Shown piece after piece: positions 33,498 through 41,194 of a DNA stretch of 64,000 nt. The position numbers were made by a program, and so were the translations under genes. Numbering within the stretch: the stretch's first letter is position 1; every line of letters begins with the position of its first letter. Source of the DNA: Parabacteroides sp. PM6-13 (lineage in GTDB: Bacteria > Bacteroidota > Bacteroidia > Bacteroidales > Tannerellaceae). The stretch lies in the NCBI RefSeq assembly GCF_029892605.1, contig NZ_JARXWF010000011.1, positions 1-64,000 on the forward strand. Direction: 5' to 3'. Under the pieces are notes generated by a model, which saw only the letters and a program-made list of their open reading frames with translations, had not been told where the DNA came from and did not search any database.

Positions 33498-34274
33498 ATG
33501 AAACTCAGATATTTTATCTTATTAGTAGCCGGATGCGCTTTGTTACAGACTGCCCGGGCGCAGGAGGAATCAACCAGAGCCTTGGAGTGGTCGACCACCC
33601 ACGGCTTGGAATACAGTCTCAAAGCAGGTTTTAACATCGGCGGAACAGCACCGATCCCTTTCCCCGAAGAGATACGGGAGATCAAGGGTTATAGCCCGAA
33701 ACTGAACCTATTGATCGAAGGTGATGTCACCAAATGGTTCAATTCGCGTTGGGGTGCCCTGGTAGGGATACGCTTAGAGACAAAAGCGATGGACACCAAG
33801 GCGCAGGTGAAAAACTACGGCATGGAACTCTCTATCGGAGGTGAACCTCCTGTGACCGGTCGCTGGACCGGTATGGTTAAGACCAATGTAAGCCATACCT
33901 ACCTGAGTGTACCTCTGCTTGCCACCTATAAAATCAGCCCGCGCTGGAAACTGCAGGGAGGAGCCTTCCTCTCTTATATGTTCGACGGTGACTTCTCCGG
34001 AGAGGTCTACGACGGCTATCTGCGCGATGGAGATCCGACCGGCGAGAAGACCGTGATCGATGGTGAACAGAAGGCCTTTTATGACTTCTCGGACGAATTG
34101 CGCTCTTTCCAATGGGGAGCACAAGTGGGTGCCGAGTGGCGTGCCTTCAAGAAGTTTACGGTCAACGCCAACCTCACCTGGGGGTTGAATGACGCGTTCA
34201 AACGTGACTTCAAAACCATCACGTTTGCCATGTATCCGATCTACCTCAATGCCGGGTTCGGGTATGTGTTTTGA
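33498..34274 (+). CDS. Outer-membrane beta-barrel protein (PorT-like)
   Basis: 258 residues from the ATG at 33498, whose signal peptide (LRYFILLVAGCALLQTARAQ) is typical; the upstream in-frame ATG at 33483 would precede it. Alternating amphipathic strands (YSLKAGFNIGG, GALVGIRLETKAM, VPLLATYKISPRWKLQGGAF, VNANLTWGL) and the aromatic terminus NAGFGYVF fit an 8-10 stranded outer-membrane barrel. Likely partner of the PCMD lipoprotein. Confidence 0.85.
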   Translation: MKLRYFILLVAGCALLQTARAQEESTRALEWSTTHGLEYSLKAGFNIGGTAPIPFPEEIREIKGYSPKLNLLIEGDVTKWFNSRWGALVGIRLETKAMDTKAQVKNYGMELSIGGEPPVTGRWTGMVKTNVSHTYLSVPLLATYKISPRWKLQGGAFLSYMFDGDFSGEVYDGYLRDGDPTGEKTVIDGEQKAFYDFSDELRSFQWGAQVGAEWRAFKKFTVNANLTWGLNDAFKRDFKTITFAMYPIYLNAGFGYVF

Positions 34275-34369
34275 TTGGGCAATAGCCGCACAACTCCTCC
34301 GGGAAAGACTTTAATCGATCCATTTTAACGACATTTTAGGTAGTCTTTTTTTATTTTACGAAAAAGGAC

Positions 34370-34377
34370 TACCTTTG
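34370..34377 (+). promoter_or_regulatory. -7 box TACCTTTG of the GtrA/GtrB operon
   Basis: Exact TAnnTTTG match, 47 bases before the ATG at 34424. Confidence 0.5.
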
Positions 34378-34423
34378 TTTTGATTTCTGATTGTGGCGAA
34401 GTGATAATTAAAAAGTGTGATCT

Positions 34424-35167
34424 ATGAAGAAAGAGGAAGATGTTTTTAAGGAATTTCGCGACTCCTTCAGTAAAATGAAAGGACATTTCCATATCTTAGA
34501 GCAACGTGTGCCTGTCAACAGACAGATGGAATACTTTAAATATTCAGAGAACATGCGCAAAAACGAATCGCCGGTTCCGCTGAATGATGAAGAGAGCGAA
34601 GGAATCTATCAGTTACTGATGCGTGAGGATATCTCAACCGAAGAGAAAAAACATCTTCTGACTACCCTGGCCTCCGCCAAATCGGTAAAAGCCTATCGTT
34701 TATTGGAACAATACGTACAACATCCCGACAATGCCATTGCCGACTGGGCTTATATGGCCTTGATGGAATCGCGTATCTCCCTGGAGTCGGAGCTCTCGGA
34801 CGAGCAGCAGATTTACATATCCACCGGCTTGGGCGGGAAAGCGGAAAAACTCCGCTTTTATATGCTTATTCTCTCCAAGGAGAAGAAAGTATTCGAAGAA
34901 TATCAGCGTCAGGTGATCGAACGCGAATTTGCCTATCTCCTACCCAAGCAACAATGCGAGATAGAACGACTCACAATTGAAGATCAATACGTGGAATTAC
35001 TCTTTCTGGTGCCGATACGAACTGATATTAAAGAGGTATTGGACGGTGTCATTACCGAGTGTAATCAGTACGGAGATTTTCTGTCGAAAGGATTTACTGT
35101 CACCAACGTGAAAGAACTGACAAAAGAAGAAATCACAGATATGATTAGACAGGATGGAAACGATTAA
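34424..35167 (+). CDS. Hypothetical helical (HEAT-like) protein
   Basis: 247 residues, soluble. Residues about 60-125 look like HEAT-type helix pairs (LTTLASAKSVKAYRLLEQYV, then AIADWAYMALMES), the remainder mixed helix/strand. I do not recognise a named family. Its 3' end overlaps the GtrA gene by 14 bases, so it is co-translated with the GtrA/GtrB glycosyl-transfer pair. Confidence 0.65.
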   Translation: MKKEEDVFKEFRDSFSKMKGHFHILEQRVPVNRQMEYFKYSENMRKNESPVPLNDEESEGIYQLLMREDISTEEKKHLLTTLASAKSVKAYRLLEQYVQHPDNAIADWAYMALMESRISLESELSDEQQIYISTGLGGKAEKLRFYMLILSKEKKVFEEYQRQVIEREFAYLLPKQQCEIERLTIEDQYVELLFLVPIRTDIKEVLDGVITECNQYGDFLSKGFTVTNVKELTKEEITDMIRQDGND

Positions 35168-35531
35168 GCAAGCTATGAAATATGGTGTTGTGGGCATAAG
35201 CAACACCTTAATTACGGCTGTTGTTATTTGGGTGATGATGAAAGTGTTCGGGATATCGGATGTCGTATCCAATATAACCGGATATATAGCGGGGGTTCTG
35301 AATAGTTTTGTATTAAATAAACAATGGACGTTCCGAAGTTCACAAGGATGGCTGGTCAGCGCTTTGCGCTTTGGCGCTGTCTTTGGCGTGTGCTATTTAT
35401 TACAGTTGGGGCTACTGCTCTACCTGAATGAGAAGCTGACCATCGATTCTTTTTACAACCAGCTTATCGCGATGGGTTTTTATACGGTGATTAACTTTCT
35501 AATGAACAAATACATTACCTTTAAATCGTAG
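35154..35531 (+). CDS. GtrA-family membrane protein
   Basis: 125 residues with four membrane helices (about 8-28, 35-55, 68-90, 98-118) and the GtrA family features NKQWTFRSS (about 58-66) and NFLMNKYITF at the C-terminus. Family members are thought to flip or present polyprenyl-linked sugars made by the adjacent GtrB-type enzyme. Overlaps the previous gene by 14 bases and precedes the glycosyltransferase by 6. Confidence 0.9.
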   Translation: METIKQAMKYGVVGISNTLITAVVIWVMMKVFGISDVVSNITGYIAGVLNSFVLNKQWTFRSSQGWLVSALRFGAVFGVCYLLQLGLLLYLNEKLTIDSFYNQLIAMGFYTVINFLMNKYITFKS

Positions 35532-35537
35532 AATATC

Positions 35538-36476
35538 ATGAAGAAGCTCGCTCTCATCATACCATGCTATAATGAGGAATTGGTCATTACAGAGGCCTAC
35601 CGCCGGGTGAAAGCCGTACTCGACCGGCTGTCGAATCCTACGGAAATTATTTTTATTAACGATGGCAGTCGGGACAAAACCCGGATGTTATTAGATGAAA
35701 TAGCCAGCAAAGACAAGCAGGTTAAAGTGCTTCATTTCTCGCGCAACTTCGGCCATCAACCGGCAGTAACGGCAGGGATTCATCACTGCGATGCCGATCT
35801 GGCCATTATCCTGGATGCCGACATGCAGGATCCACCCGAATTGATCCCGGATATACTGGCACTGCAAGAGCAAGAGGAGGCCAATGTGGTCTACTGCGTC
35901 CGCAAATCGAGAGCGGGAGAAAGCCGCTTTAAGCTATTGACGGCCAAGCTATTTTACCGGACCATGAACTCCATGAGTGAGGTAAACTTCCCATTGGACA
36001 CGGGCGACTTCCGATTGATCGACCGAAAGGTGATGAATGAATTCGATCGCCTGAACGAAAAAGGGAAATATATACGCGGACTGATCAGCTGGGTTGGTTT
36101 CAAGCAGGTACCGTTCTATTATGAACGGGAAGCCAGAATCGCCGGTGAAACAAAATATCCGCTGAGCAAGATGTTTAGCTTTGCCTCCAACGCATTGCTC
36201 TATTTCTCGAAACGTCCGCTAAAGCTCGCACTTGGACTGGGCGCCCTAGCGGTGATTGTCGGGATCGTACTGGTTATTTGGTTCACCTTAGGAAAGATCT
36301 ACGGATTCAGCAACGCCGAGTCGGGCTGGACATCCATCATGTTTACGATCATCTTCTTTGGCGGTGTACAGCTTATTACCGTAGGGGTATTAGGCACCTA
36401 TATCGGTATCCTGTTCGACGAGATAAAGGCACGCCCCGAATATATTATTGATGAGAAAAGAAACTTCGCGGATTAA
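35538..36476 (+). CDS. GT2 glycosyltransferase, GtrB/DPM1-like
   Basis: 312 residues. A GT-A domain (about 1-215) has IIPCYNEELVI, INDGSRDKT and the DxD metal site LDADMQDPPE (about 93-102), then two membrane helices (about 232-255, 268-292). Enzymes with this layout transfer a sugar from a nucleotide to undecaprenyl/dolichyl phosphate on the cytoplasmic face. With GtrA it forms a lipid-linked sugar supply unit; the acceptor glycan is unknown. Confidence 0.92.
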   Translation: MKKLALIIPCYNEELVITEAYRRVKAVLDRLSNPTEIIFINDGSRDKTRMLLDEIASKDKQVKVLHFSRNFGHQPAVTAGIHHCDADLAIILDADMQDPPELIPDILALQEQEEANVVYCVRKSRAGESRFKLLTAKLFYRTMNSMSEVNFPLDTGDFRLIDRKVMNEFDRLNEKGKYIRGLISWVGFKQVPFYYEREARIAGETKYPLSKMFSFASNALLYFSKRPLKLALGLGALAVIVGIVLVIWFTLGKIYGFSNAESGWTSIMFTIIFFGGVQLITVGVLGTYIGILFDEIKARPEYIIDEKRNFAD

Positions 36477-36512
36477 GAAGCTCACCCAAAAGGCCAAACA
36501 GCATCTAATCCG

Positions 36513-37010
36513 TTAGAAAATCTTTCGGTAGATATGACAATAGGGCGTTCCGCCTGATTTGTCATAATACTTTTGGTGATAGTTCTCGGCAATCCAGAAC
36601 ACAGAAGCTGGTTCAATCGACGTTGCCACAGGATAGCCCATATTGGTTAAGACCTCCATCACCTCTTCCGCCACCATTTGTTGATGATCATTATCGTAGA
36701 AGGCCACCGAACGGTATTGAGTTCCTATATCCGATCCCTGTCCGCCGATCTGCGTGAAGTCATGCGTTTCATAAAAGAGTTTACTCAATAAACGATAAGA
36801 GGTCTGCGTCGGATCATAGACCACCATAACCGTTTCCACATGCCCGGTCTCGCCTGTTTTCACCTCTTCATACGTCGGATTCTCTTTCTTACCGCCCATA
36901 AAACCCACATAGGTCTCAATCACTCCCGGGTGTTTGTCGAAATGATACTGTGTACCCCAAAAACATCCTGATGCGAAATAAGCGATTGCTGTATTGTCCG
37001 GATAAACCAT
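36513..37010 (-). CDS. msrA: Peptide methionine sulfoxide reductase A
   Basis: 165 residues from the ATG at 37010. A TTG 21 bases upstream would leave almost no leader because the -7 box lies at 37043-37036, so the internal ATG is preferred. The catalytic motif GCFWG is at about 15-19, with FDKHPGVIETYVGFMGG and YRSVAFYDNDHQ following. It repairs the S-epimer of methionine sulfoxide; no MsrB is fused or adjacent. Confidence 0.95.
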   Translation of the reverse strand: MVYPDNTAIAYFASGCFWGTQYHFDKHPGVIETYVGFMGGKKENPTYEEVKTGETGHVETVMVVYDPTQTSYRLLSKLFYETHDFTQIGGQGSDIGTQYRSVAFYDNDHQQMVAEEVMEVLTNMGYPVATSIEPASVFWIAENYHQKYYDKSGGTPYCHIYRKIF

Positions 37011-37035
37011 AGATTCTATATTTATTTTCAAGGAA

Positions 37036-37043
37036 CAAATATA
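37036..37043 (-). promoter_or_regulatory. -7 box TATATTTG of msrA
   Basis: Minus-strand exact match; fixes the msrA start as 37010. Confidence 0.55.
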
Positions 37044-37173
37044 AGAGTTAAAATCGATACGTTTATCATAATCAATCTGATCTCTTCTCCCCTAAGGTTT
37101 CTTTCAACAGGCAGGAAGCAACACATGATGCGAAAAAAGTAAAGAAAACATTTTGCTATTCAAAATAAAACCC

Positions 37174-37181
37174 TACCTTTG
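37174..37181 (+). promoter_or_regulatory. -7 box TACCTTTG of tRNA-Pro
   Basis: Exact TAnnTTTG, with TTTG at 37152-37155 as -33 element 18 bases upstream; about 55 bases before the tRNA. Confidence 0.6.
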
Positions 37182-37235
37182 CAACCGCATTTAGGAAGCG
37201 TCCTAACAGCGATCAAAAACAAACAGATCATTATT

Positions 37236-37310
37236 CGGGGTGTAGCGCAGTCCGGTTAGCGCACCTGCTTTGGGAGCAGGGGGTCCCAGGTTCGAATCCT
37301 GGTACCCCGA
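37236..37310 (+). tRNA. tRNA-Pro (anticodon UGG)
   Basis: 75 bases without encoded CCA. The acceptor stem CGGGGTG pairs with TACCCCG (37303-37309), the discriminator is A, the anticodon stem CCTGC/GCAGG encloses TTTGGGA with TGG at the anticodon position, and the T arm has the GTTCGAATC consensus. The cloverleaf closes normally. The AT-rich accessory block begins just downstream, a typical place for island insertion, though no duplicated 3' end was found. Confidence 0.97.
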
Positions 37311-37315
37311 CGAAG

Positions 37316-37357
37316 AAAAGAGGCTGAATGTCAATATGATATTCAGCCTCTTTGTTT
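37316..37357 (+). terminator. Terminator after tRNA-Pro
   Basis: AGAGGCTGAAT / ATTCAGCCTCT hairpin followed by TTTGTTTTT. Confidence 0.9.
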
Positions 37358-37436
37358 TTATCATTCCCCATTATATCCCCATAATGTCTCAAAAATGGGA
37401 TTTCGGTAGTAAAATAGACTATTATTTATTTGAGAT

Positions 37437-38789
37437 TTATTTCTCATTTGATAAGACCTCAACATCAACGCTTTTCCTCTGTTTTGCATCATATTGTTGC
37501 ATCCACATCAAATATATAGAAGCCTCTTCTATGCTTTTGATATAAAGCATTTTAGATATATCATTTTTGTCTATGTCTGTATATATGAGGTTTAGACTAT
37601 CCGCCATAGACAAGGAAGTATTGACAGAATTTTGATATACAGAGCTTATTTCATCATAGTTTTCGCTGTTTATTTCATCATAGTTAGAGTAAAGTCTTGC
37701 AAAATTTTTCTTTAGTAGTTCCTGTATATCTAAATTAAGTTTTTCTGTGGGGGACAAAACAGATTGTTCGGGATCACTTCTATTCTCCTCTTCTTGTTTC
37801 ATGACTTCAGTCTTTTCAATCTGCTGTATCGAATTATTCTCTAAATGAGAAGGTTTTTCCTGCTCTAAAGTGTGTGTTTTCTCAAGAGGAGTTTCTGGTA
37901 TTGCAATACTTTTCTCCTCTTGTTGTTGTACAGGTAGATGTTCTAATGAAGAGGTTTCTCTATTCAGATAACCCAAAAGGATGAATGCGGTAGTAAGAAA
38001 TAAAAAGATAGGAATAAAAACACTCCATAATCTATTTTTTTTTCGTTGTTGCTTTAGAGATAGTTCTACCTCATCAATATTCTTAAAACGCTTCTTCTTT
38101 GCAGGCTCTTGACATCGTTTGATAAGTGTTTTATATGGAGAACCGATGCGATTTGCTAAAATAAACTTTAGAATGCCTCCTATTGCATATATATCTGTTT
38201 GAATATCGACCGTCTCATTTGGTGATAACTGTTCGGGAGCTGCATAAATAGTCGTTTTCCCTATTGTTGATTGAAAACAGTCGGAATAAGAAAAGCCAAA
38301 ATCAACTATCTTAACATCATATCCTATAGCAGTAATCAGGATGTTCTCTGGTTTCAGATCTAAATGGAGTATCTGGCGTTCATGTATGTATTTAATGGCG
38401 GAGAAAAGTTGATTTATGAATTTAGTCAAATTCTTTTTGTCGGAAAAATAGTTGGGGTGTTTAGCCAGAAACTCTGACAGCGGAACACCATCTATATATT
38501 CAGTTAAGAAATAAAAACCATCTTTATCACTCCCTTTGGTTATATATCTAACTATATTAGGGTGGTTGAGGCTATATCCTATTTCAAACTCTTTTTGAAA
38601 AGCAGATAAATAGAAAGGATTGTCTTTGTGTTCGGCTTTAGGGCGTTTTAGAAAGTGCCATTTCCCATGAATTAAGACTTTATAAGTATCAGAAGTTGCT
38701 CCATTCGTTTGTAGCTCTTGAATGGAAGAAAAACTATATGGGCTATTGCGTTCCTCTTCTTCTATATAACCAAAACTTGATGTCTCCAC
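37437..38789 (-). CDS. Membrane Hanks-type Ser/Thr protein kinase
   Basis: 450 residues. A kinase domain spans about 20-245: Lys48 (FLKRPK), catalytic loop HLDLKPEN at 142-149 and DFG at 163-165, APEQ at about 184; the glycine-rich loop is degenerate (QTNGATSDT). One membrane helix at about 254-275 (IFLFLTTAFILLGYL) leads to a ~175-residue outer domain whose first part is Gln/Glu-rich and repetitive, the rest helical. Likely an active envelope-spanning kinase. AT-rich compared with genes outside 37.3-43.4 kb. Follows the helix-turn-helix-like gene by 27 bases on the same strand, and its substrates may include the neighbouring membrane proteins (inference). Confidence 0.88.
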   Translation of the reverse strand: METSSFGYIEEEERNSPYSFSSIQELQTNGATSDTYKVLIHGKWHFLKRPKAEHKDNPFYLSAFQKEFEIGYSLNHPNIVRYITKGSDKDGFYFLTEYIDGVPLSEFLAKHPNYFSDKKNLTKFINQLFSAIKYIHERQILHLDLKPENILITAIGYDVKIVDFGFSYSDCFQSTIGKTTIYAAPEQLSPNETVDIQTDIYAIGGILKFILANRIGSPYKTLIKRCQEPAKKKRFKNIDEVELSLKQQRKKNRLWSVFIPIFLFLTTAFILLGYLNRETSSLEHLPVQQQEEKSIAIPETPLEKTHTLEQEKPSHLENNSIQQIEKTEVMKQEEENRSDPEQSVLSPTEKLNLDIQELLKKNFARLYSNYDEINSENYDEISSVYQNSVNTSLSMADSLNLIYTDIDKNDISKMLYIKSIEEASIYLMWMQQYDAKQRKSVDVEVLSNEK

Positions 38790-38816
38790 TGTAGAAATGT
38801 TAGGCTACAAATATAG

Positions 38817-39368
38817 CTATTCCACCACAGAAAGCGCAGTTAAGCCAGAAATTTTGCCTGCGATAAAGTTTCCCAGAGAAATATCGCCTCTGACAACAGA
38901 AGAAACAAGTAAGGGGTGGTTCAATACAAAATGGCTTACTTCTATAATATCATCAATAAGCAGTTTACTATTCCTGCTTTCAATGACAATAAATCTTCTG
39001 TTTTCTTGATATTCTACGATAACCATTCTGTCAGGGAAATACTCAAAACGAACTTTGTCGCCCGCTTTAAGCCTGTTACACTCGATTTCCTCAATGGTGG
39101 TGTATGAAGAATTACCATCTTTGGTGATAGCTGTCAACAGATAATCCCAATTCGCATAACCCAGATAACGGGCAATCGCATCCAACGTATACAAACGAGG
39201 CTCCTGTACCCCTTGAATAAAACCAAGCAACCGCTTTAAGGTATTAGTACTCACACGTTGTCTCGTTACGTTCTCTATTTCATAAGAAAGATATTCGCAA
39301 TCGGAGGAATAGCGCAACTCCCTCCCCAACTTCTCTTCCAACATTTTTTTAATAACAGGCGACATCAT
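38817..39368 (-). CDS. Probable regulatory protein upstream of the kinase
   Basis: 183 residues from the ATG at 39368; the in-frame extension upstream overlaps the -7 box and is excluded. The N-terminal ~90 residues are helical with a DNA-binding feel (NVTRQRVSTNTLKRLLGFIQ, then TLDAIARYLGYANWDYLL), and the rest is beta-rich (GDKVRFEYFPDRMVIVEY). I recognise this N-terminal pattern from uncharacterised Bacteroidota proteins; helix-turn-helix is plausible but not certain. In one operon with the kinase gene. Confidence 0.65.
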   Translation of the reverse strand: MMSPVIKKMLEEKLGRELRYSSDCEYLSYEIENVTRQRVSTNTLKRLLGFIQGVQEPRLYTLDAIARYLGYANWDYLLTAITKDGNSSYTTIEEIECNRLKAGDKVRFEYFPDRMVIVEYQENRRFIVIESRNSKLLIDDIIEVSHFVLNHPLLVSSVVRGDISLGNFIAGKISGLTALSVVE

Positions 39369-39384
39369 AATTTTTCTTTTTTTG

Positions 39385-39392
39385 CAAAAATA
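39385..39392 (-). promoter_or_regulatory. -7 box TATTTTTG of the regulator-kinase operon
   Basis: Minus-strand exact TAnnTTTG match 16 bases before the ATG at 39368. Confidence 0.5.
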
Positions 39393-39512
39393 GAATAAAT
39401 ATCCACACCCGCTTACGAATGGATGAAATGGACGCAATGGACTATTTGGATTTAACTTATTCTAAATAAATCGCTTACATTCGCAGCAGTTAAACAATTA
39501 AAAAAATTCAAC

Positions 39513-39935
39513 ATGAAACGGTATCTTATTTTTTACATTTGCTTAGCACTGACGCTGTCCTTTTCATCTTGTGATGATGACAAAGACAATGATGTAGCAA
39601 CCTCTAATATTGTCGGAAAATGGAAATTGGTAGAGGTGAAAATAAATGGGAAAGTTAATAATCCTGCGTCTGCAGATGCCTACTATGAGCCCTGTGATTA
39701 TAATGGTTGGGTGAGATACAATTCCGATGGCACAGCCGATGAGTATGATGCTTGTACGAAAAAGACCTACATCAATGCAGGAGTCTGGTCGATCAACAAG
39801 GGCATACTGACCTTATCTTCAAGAGAATTTGGCATTCCTATTACAGTAAATATTATTGAACTATCATCAACCACGTTTATTTACGAATTCGACCTTGTAG
39901 ATAAACAGCGGTTGAAATGGGAAAAAGTAGAGTGA
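39513..39935 (+). CDS. Lipocalin-like lipoprotein
   Basis: 140 residues with a lipoprotein signal (LTLSFSSC, Cys at about 20), an acidic DDDKDND linker, then a lipocalin-type domain starting NIVGKWKLVEV and ending in a strand pattern GVWSINKGILTLSS and FEF/DLVDKQRLKWEKV. Such small lipoproteins are abundant in Bacteroidales; ligand unknown. It lies between the divergent kinase operon and the SPFH operon of the AT-rich block. Confidence 0.75.
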   Translation: MKRYLIFYICLALTLSFSSCDDDKDNDVATSNIVGKWKLVEVKINGKVNNPASADAYYEPCDYNGWVRYNSDGTADEYDACTKKTYINAGVWSINKGILTLSSREFGIPITVNIIELSSTTFIYEFDLVDKQRLKWEKVE

Positions 39936-40006
39936 TACGAAAAACAAAAATAAAAAGTAAAAAATAGAAAACAGCTCACGAATGTTGCTAAACTATTTTG
40001 TTTTAC

Positions 40007-40014
40007 TATATTTG
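40007..40014 (+). promoter_or_regulatory. Promoter of the structured leader (-7 TATATTTG)
   Basis: Exact -7 match with TTG at 39985-39987, 19 bases away, giving a start near 40021, at the 5' edge of the folded region. Confidence 0.6.
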
Positions 40015-40020
40015 CCGAAT

Positions 40021-40260
40021 CATCCTATCGGGTGATGACATTTTAGTTATACAGGAAGCGTTTAGCTTTTATTCTTGCTAAGAATCTGGACAATTCAACG
40101 CACAACAGAATAAATAAAACGTTCTTCCCTTTCCTCGTATATGTACCTACACATATATGGCAAGGGAGTGAGTTGTTTTCTTTATCCGTTGTGCAGGCAG
40201 TCCAGAGCCTTTAGCAGGATAAGCTAACAGGCTCACTCTTCCTATTTATAGACATCCTTG
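40021..40260 (+). ncRNA. Long structured RNA: leader of the SPFH operon or a free ncRNA (6S-like shape)
   Basis: A small 5' hairpin (CATCC/GGGTGATG, 40021-40038) precedes a long imperfect hairpin from about 40064 to 40228. Paired blocks in order: TTAGCTT...CTTGCTAA with TTAGCAGGATAAGCTAA, TCTGGAC with GTCCAGA, GCACAAC with GTTGTGC plus AATAAA/TTTAT, an open bubble of about 12 and 14 bases, then CCCTT/AAGGG and TATATGT/ACACATATA at the tip. The 3' strand can instead fold on itself (GAGCCTTTAGC with GCTAACAGGCTC, 40204-40233), so two folds exclude each other. There is no T run after it, so transcription probably continues into the gene at 40288. The long rod with bubble recalls 6S RNA; the alternative fold recalls an attenuator. 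The remainder of 39936-40287 holds only the promoter. Confidence 0.55.
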
Positions 40261-40287
40261 AGAGCCGGAGGAACTGAAGAAAAAGTT

Positions 40288-41133
40288 ATGGAAACAACAC
40301 AATTTATTGAAATCACTAATCAAGCATGTCCAAACTGTGGAGCGCAAGTATCAATTAGTAATGAGAATCAATCGTTTGTATGTGATTTTTGTCAAACAGA
40401 AGTACGCCTTGTTCGACCTGTTGTTATAAAAACAAAAAATGAGGTTATAGAGGCGCTCTCTGAAAATGAACAAAAAAGGTATTCTAACCTTATCACAATA
40501 ATTGAGAGCGCTATGATTGCTGAAAATTATGATGAAGCTTATGAATATTGTAATAAAGCATTGGAAATAGTACCTAATTCAGCTGCATTGTGGGAAAATA
40601 AGGCGATTTGTTCCTTTTGGAATAGTACAAAAGGGGATATTGTAAACAAACAGGCAAAAGAGACAGTTACCTACTTGAGAAGTGCAAAAAGATATGCAGT
40701 TGATAACGATACTGTTTATATTACATCAGAAAATATTGCATGGAATCTATATTATCTATCTAGAAAATGGGCAAGTAAACTATATAGTGATAAGGATGGA
40801 TATAGTTGGGGGGATGCCTATAAAATATTTGATTACATCTCATTGTATGAAATATGCTACGAAATTCACGACGATGTATTCTTTCTTAAATCCGCCATAG
40901 ACGAGTTTGTCCTTCAGAAAACTTACAATATAGGCTGGCTTGATAACGATAATGTAAAAAAAGTGTTTCCAAACATTCAGAGCCTTGTAGATAGATATGA
41001 AAAAATGATACAAACAAAAGAACCTGAATATGTAAAGCCAGCTGTTCCATCAAGCGACAGTATGCCTTGGTGGTTTATGTTAATTTTGATTTCATTGGTT
41101 TTATTTGTTATTTTCATTATTTTATCAGAATGA
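40288..41133 (+). CDS. Zinc-ribbon TPR protein with C-terminal membrane anchor
   Basis: 281 residues from the ATG at 40288 (purine-rich GAAGAAAAAG upstream); the TTG at 40258 lies in the folded leader. A zinc ribbon (CPNC at 14-17, CDFC at 32-35) is followed by a TPR-like pair at about 70-115 (NYDEAYEYCNKALEIVPNSA), further helices, and a tail anchor at about 257-279 (WWFMLILISLVLFVIFIIL). Soluble domain in the cytoplasm. Zinc-ribbon proteins next to SPFH proteins are known in Bacillus (ydjFGHI type, PspA-linked), suggesting a membrane-quality role; that parallel is inferred. Confidence 0.78.
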   Translation: METTQFIEITNQACPNCGAQVSISNENQSFVCDFCQTEVRLVRPVVIKTKNEVIEALSENEQKRYSNLITIIESAMIAENYDEAYEYCNKALEIVPNSAALWENKAICSFWNSTKGDIVNKQAKETVTYLRSAKRYAVDNDTVYITSENIAWNLYYLSRKWASKLYSDKDGYSWGDAYKIFDYISLYEICYEIHDDVFFLKSAIDEFVLQKTYNIGWLDNDNVKKVFPNIQSLVDRYEKMIQTKEPEYVKPAVPSSDSMPWWFMLILISLVLFVIFIILSE

Positions 41134-41194
41134 TCAACCTTAATTAGATTATAAAAAATCAATTTCAAACATTTCACAACACACAGCAATAAAC

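Noticed and set aside
37270-37545. 91-codon plus-strand ORF over the tRNA and its terminator
   Set aside because: It begins inside tRNA-Pro and runs antisense into the kinase gene; no recognisable protein features.
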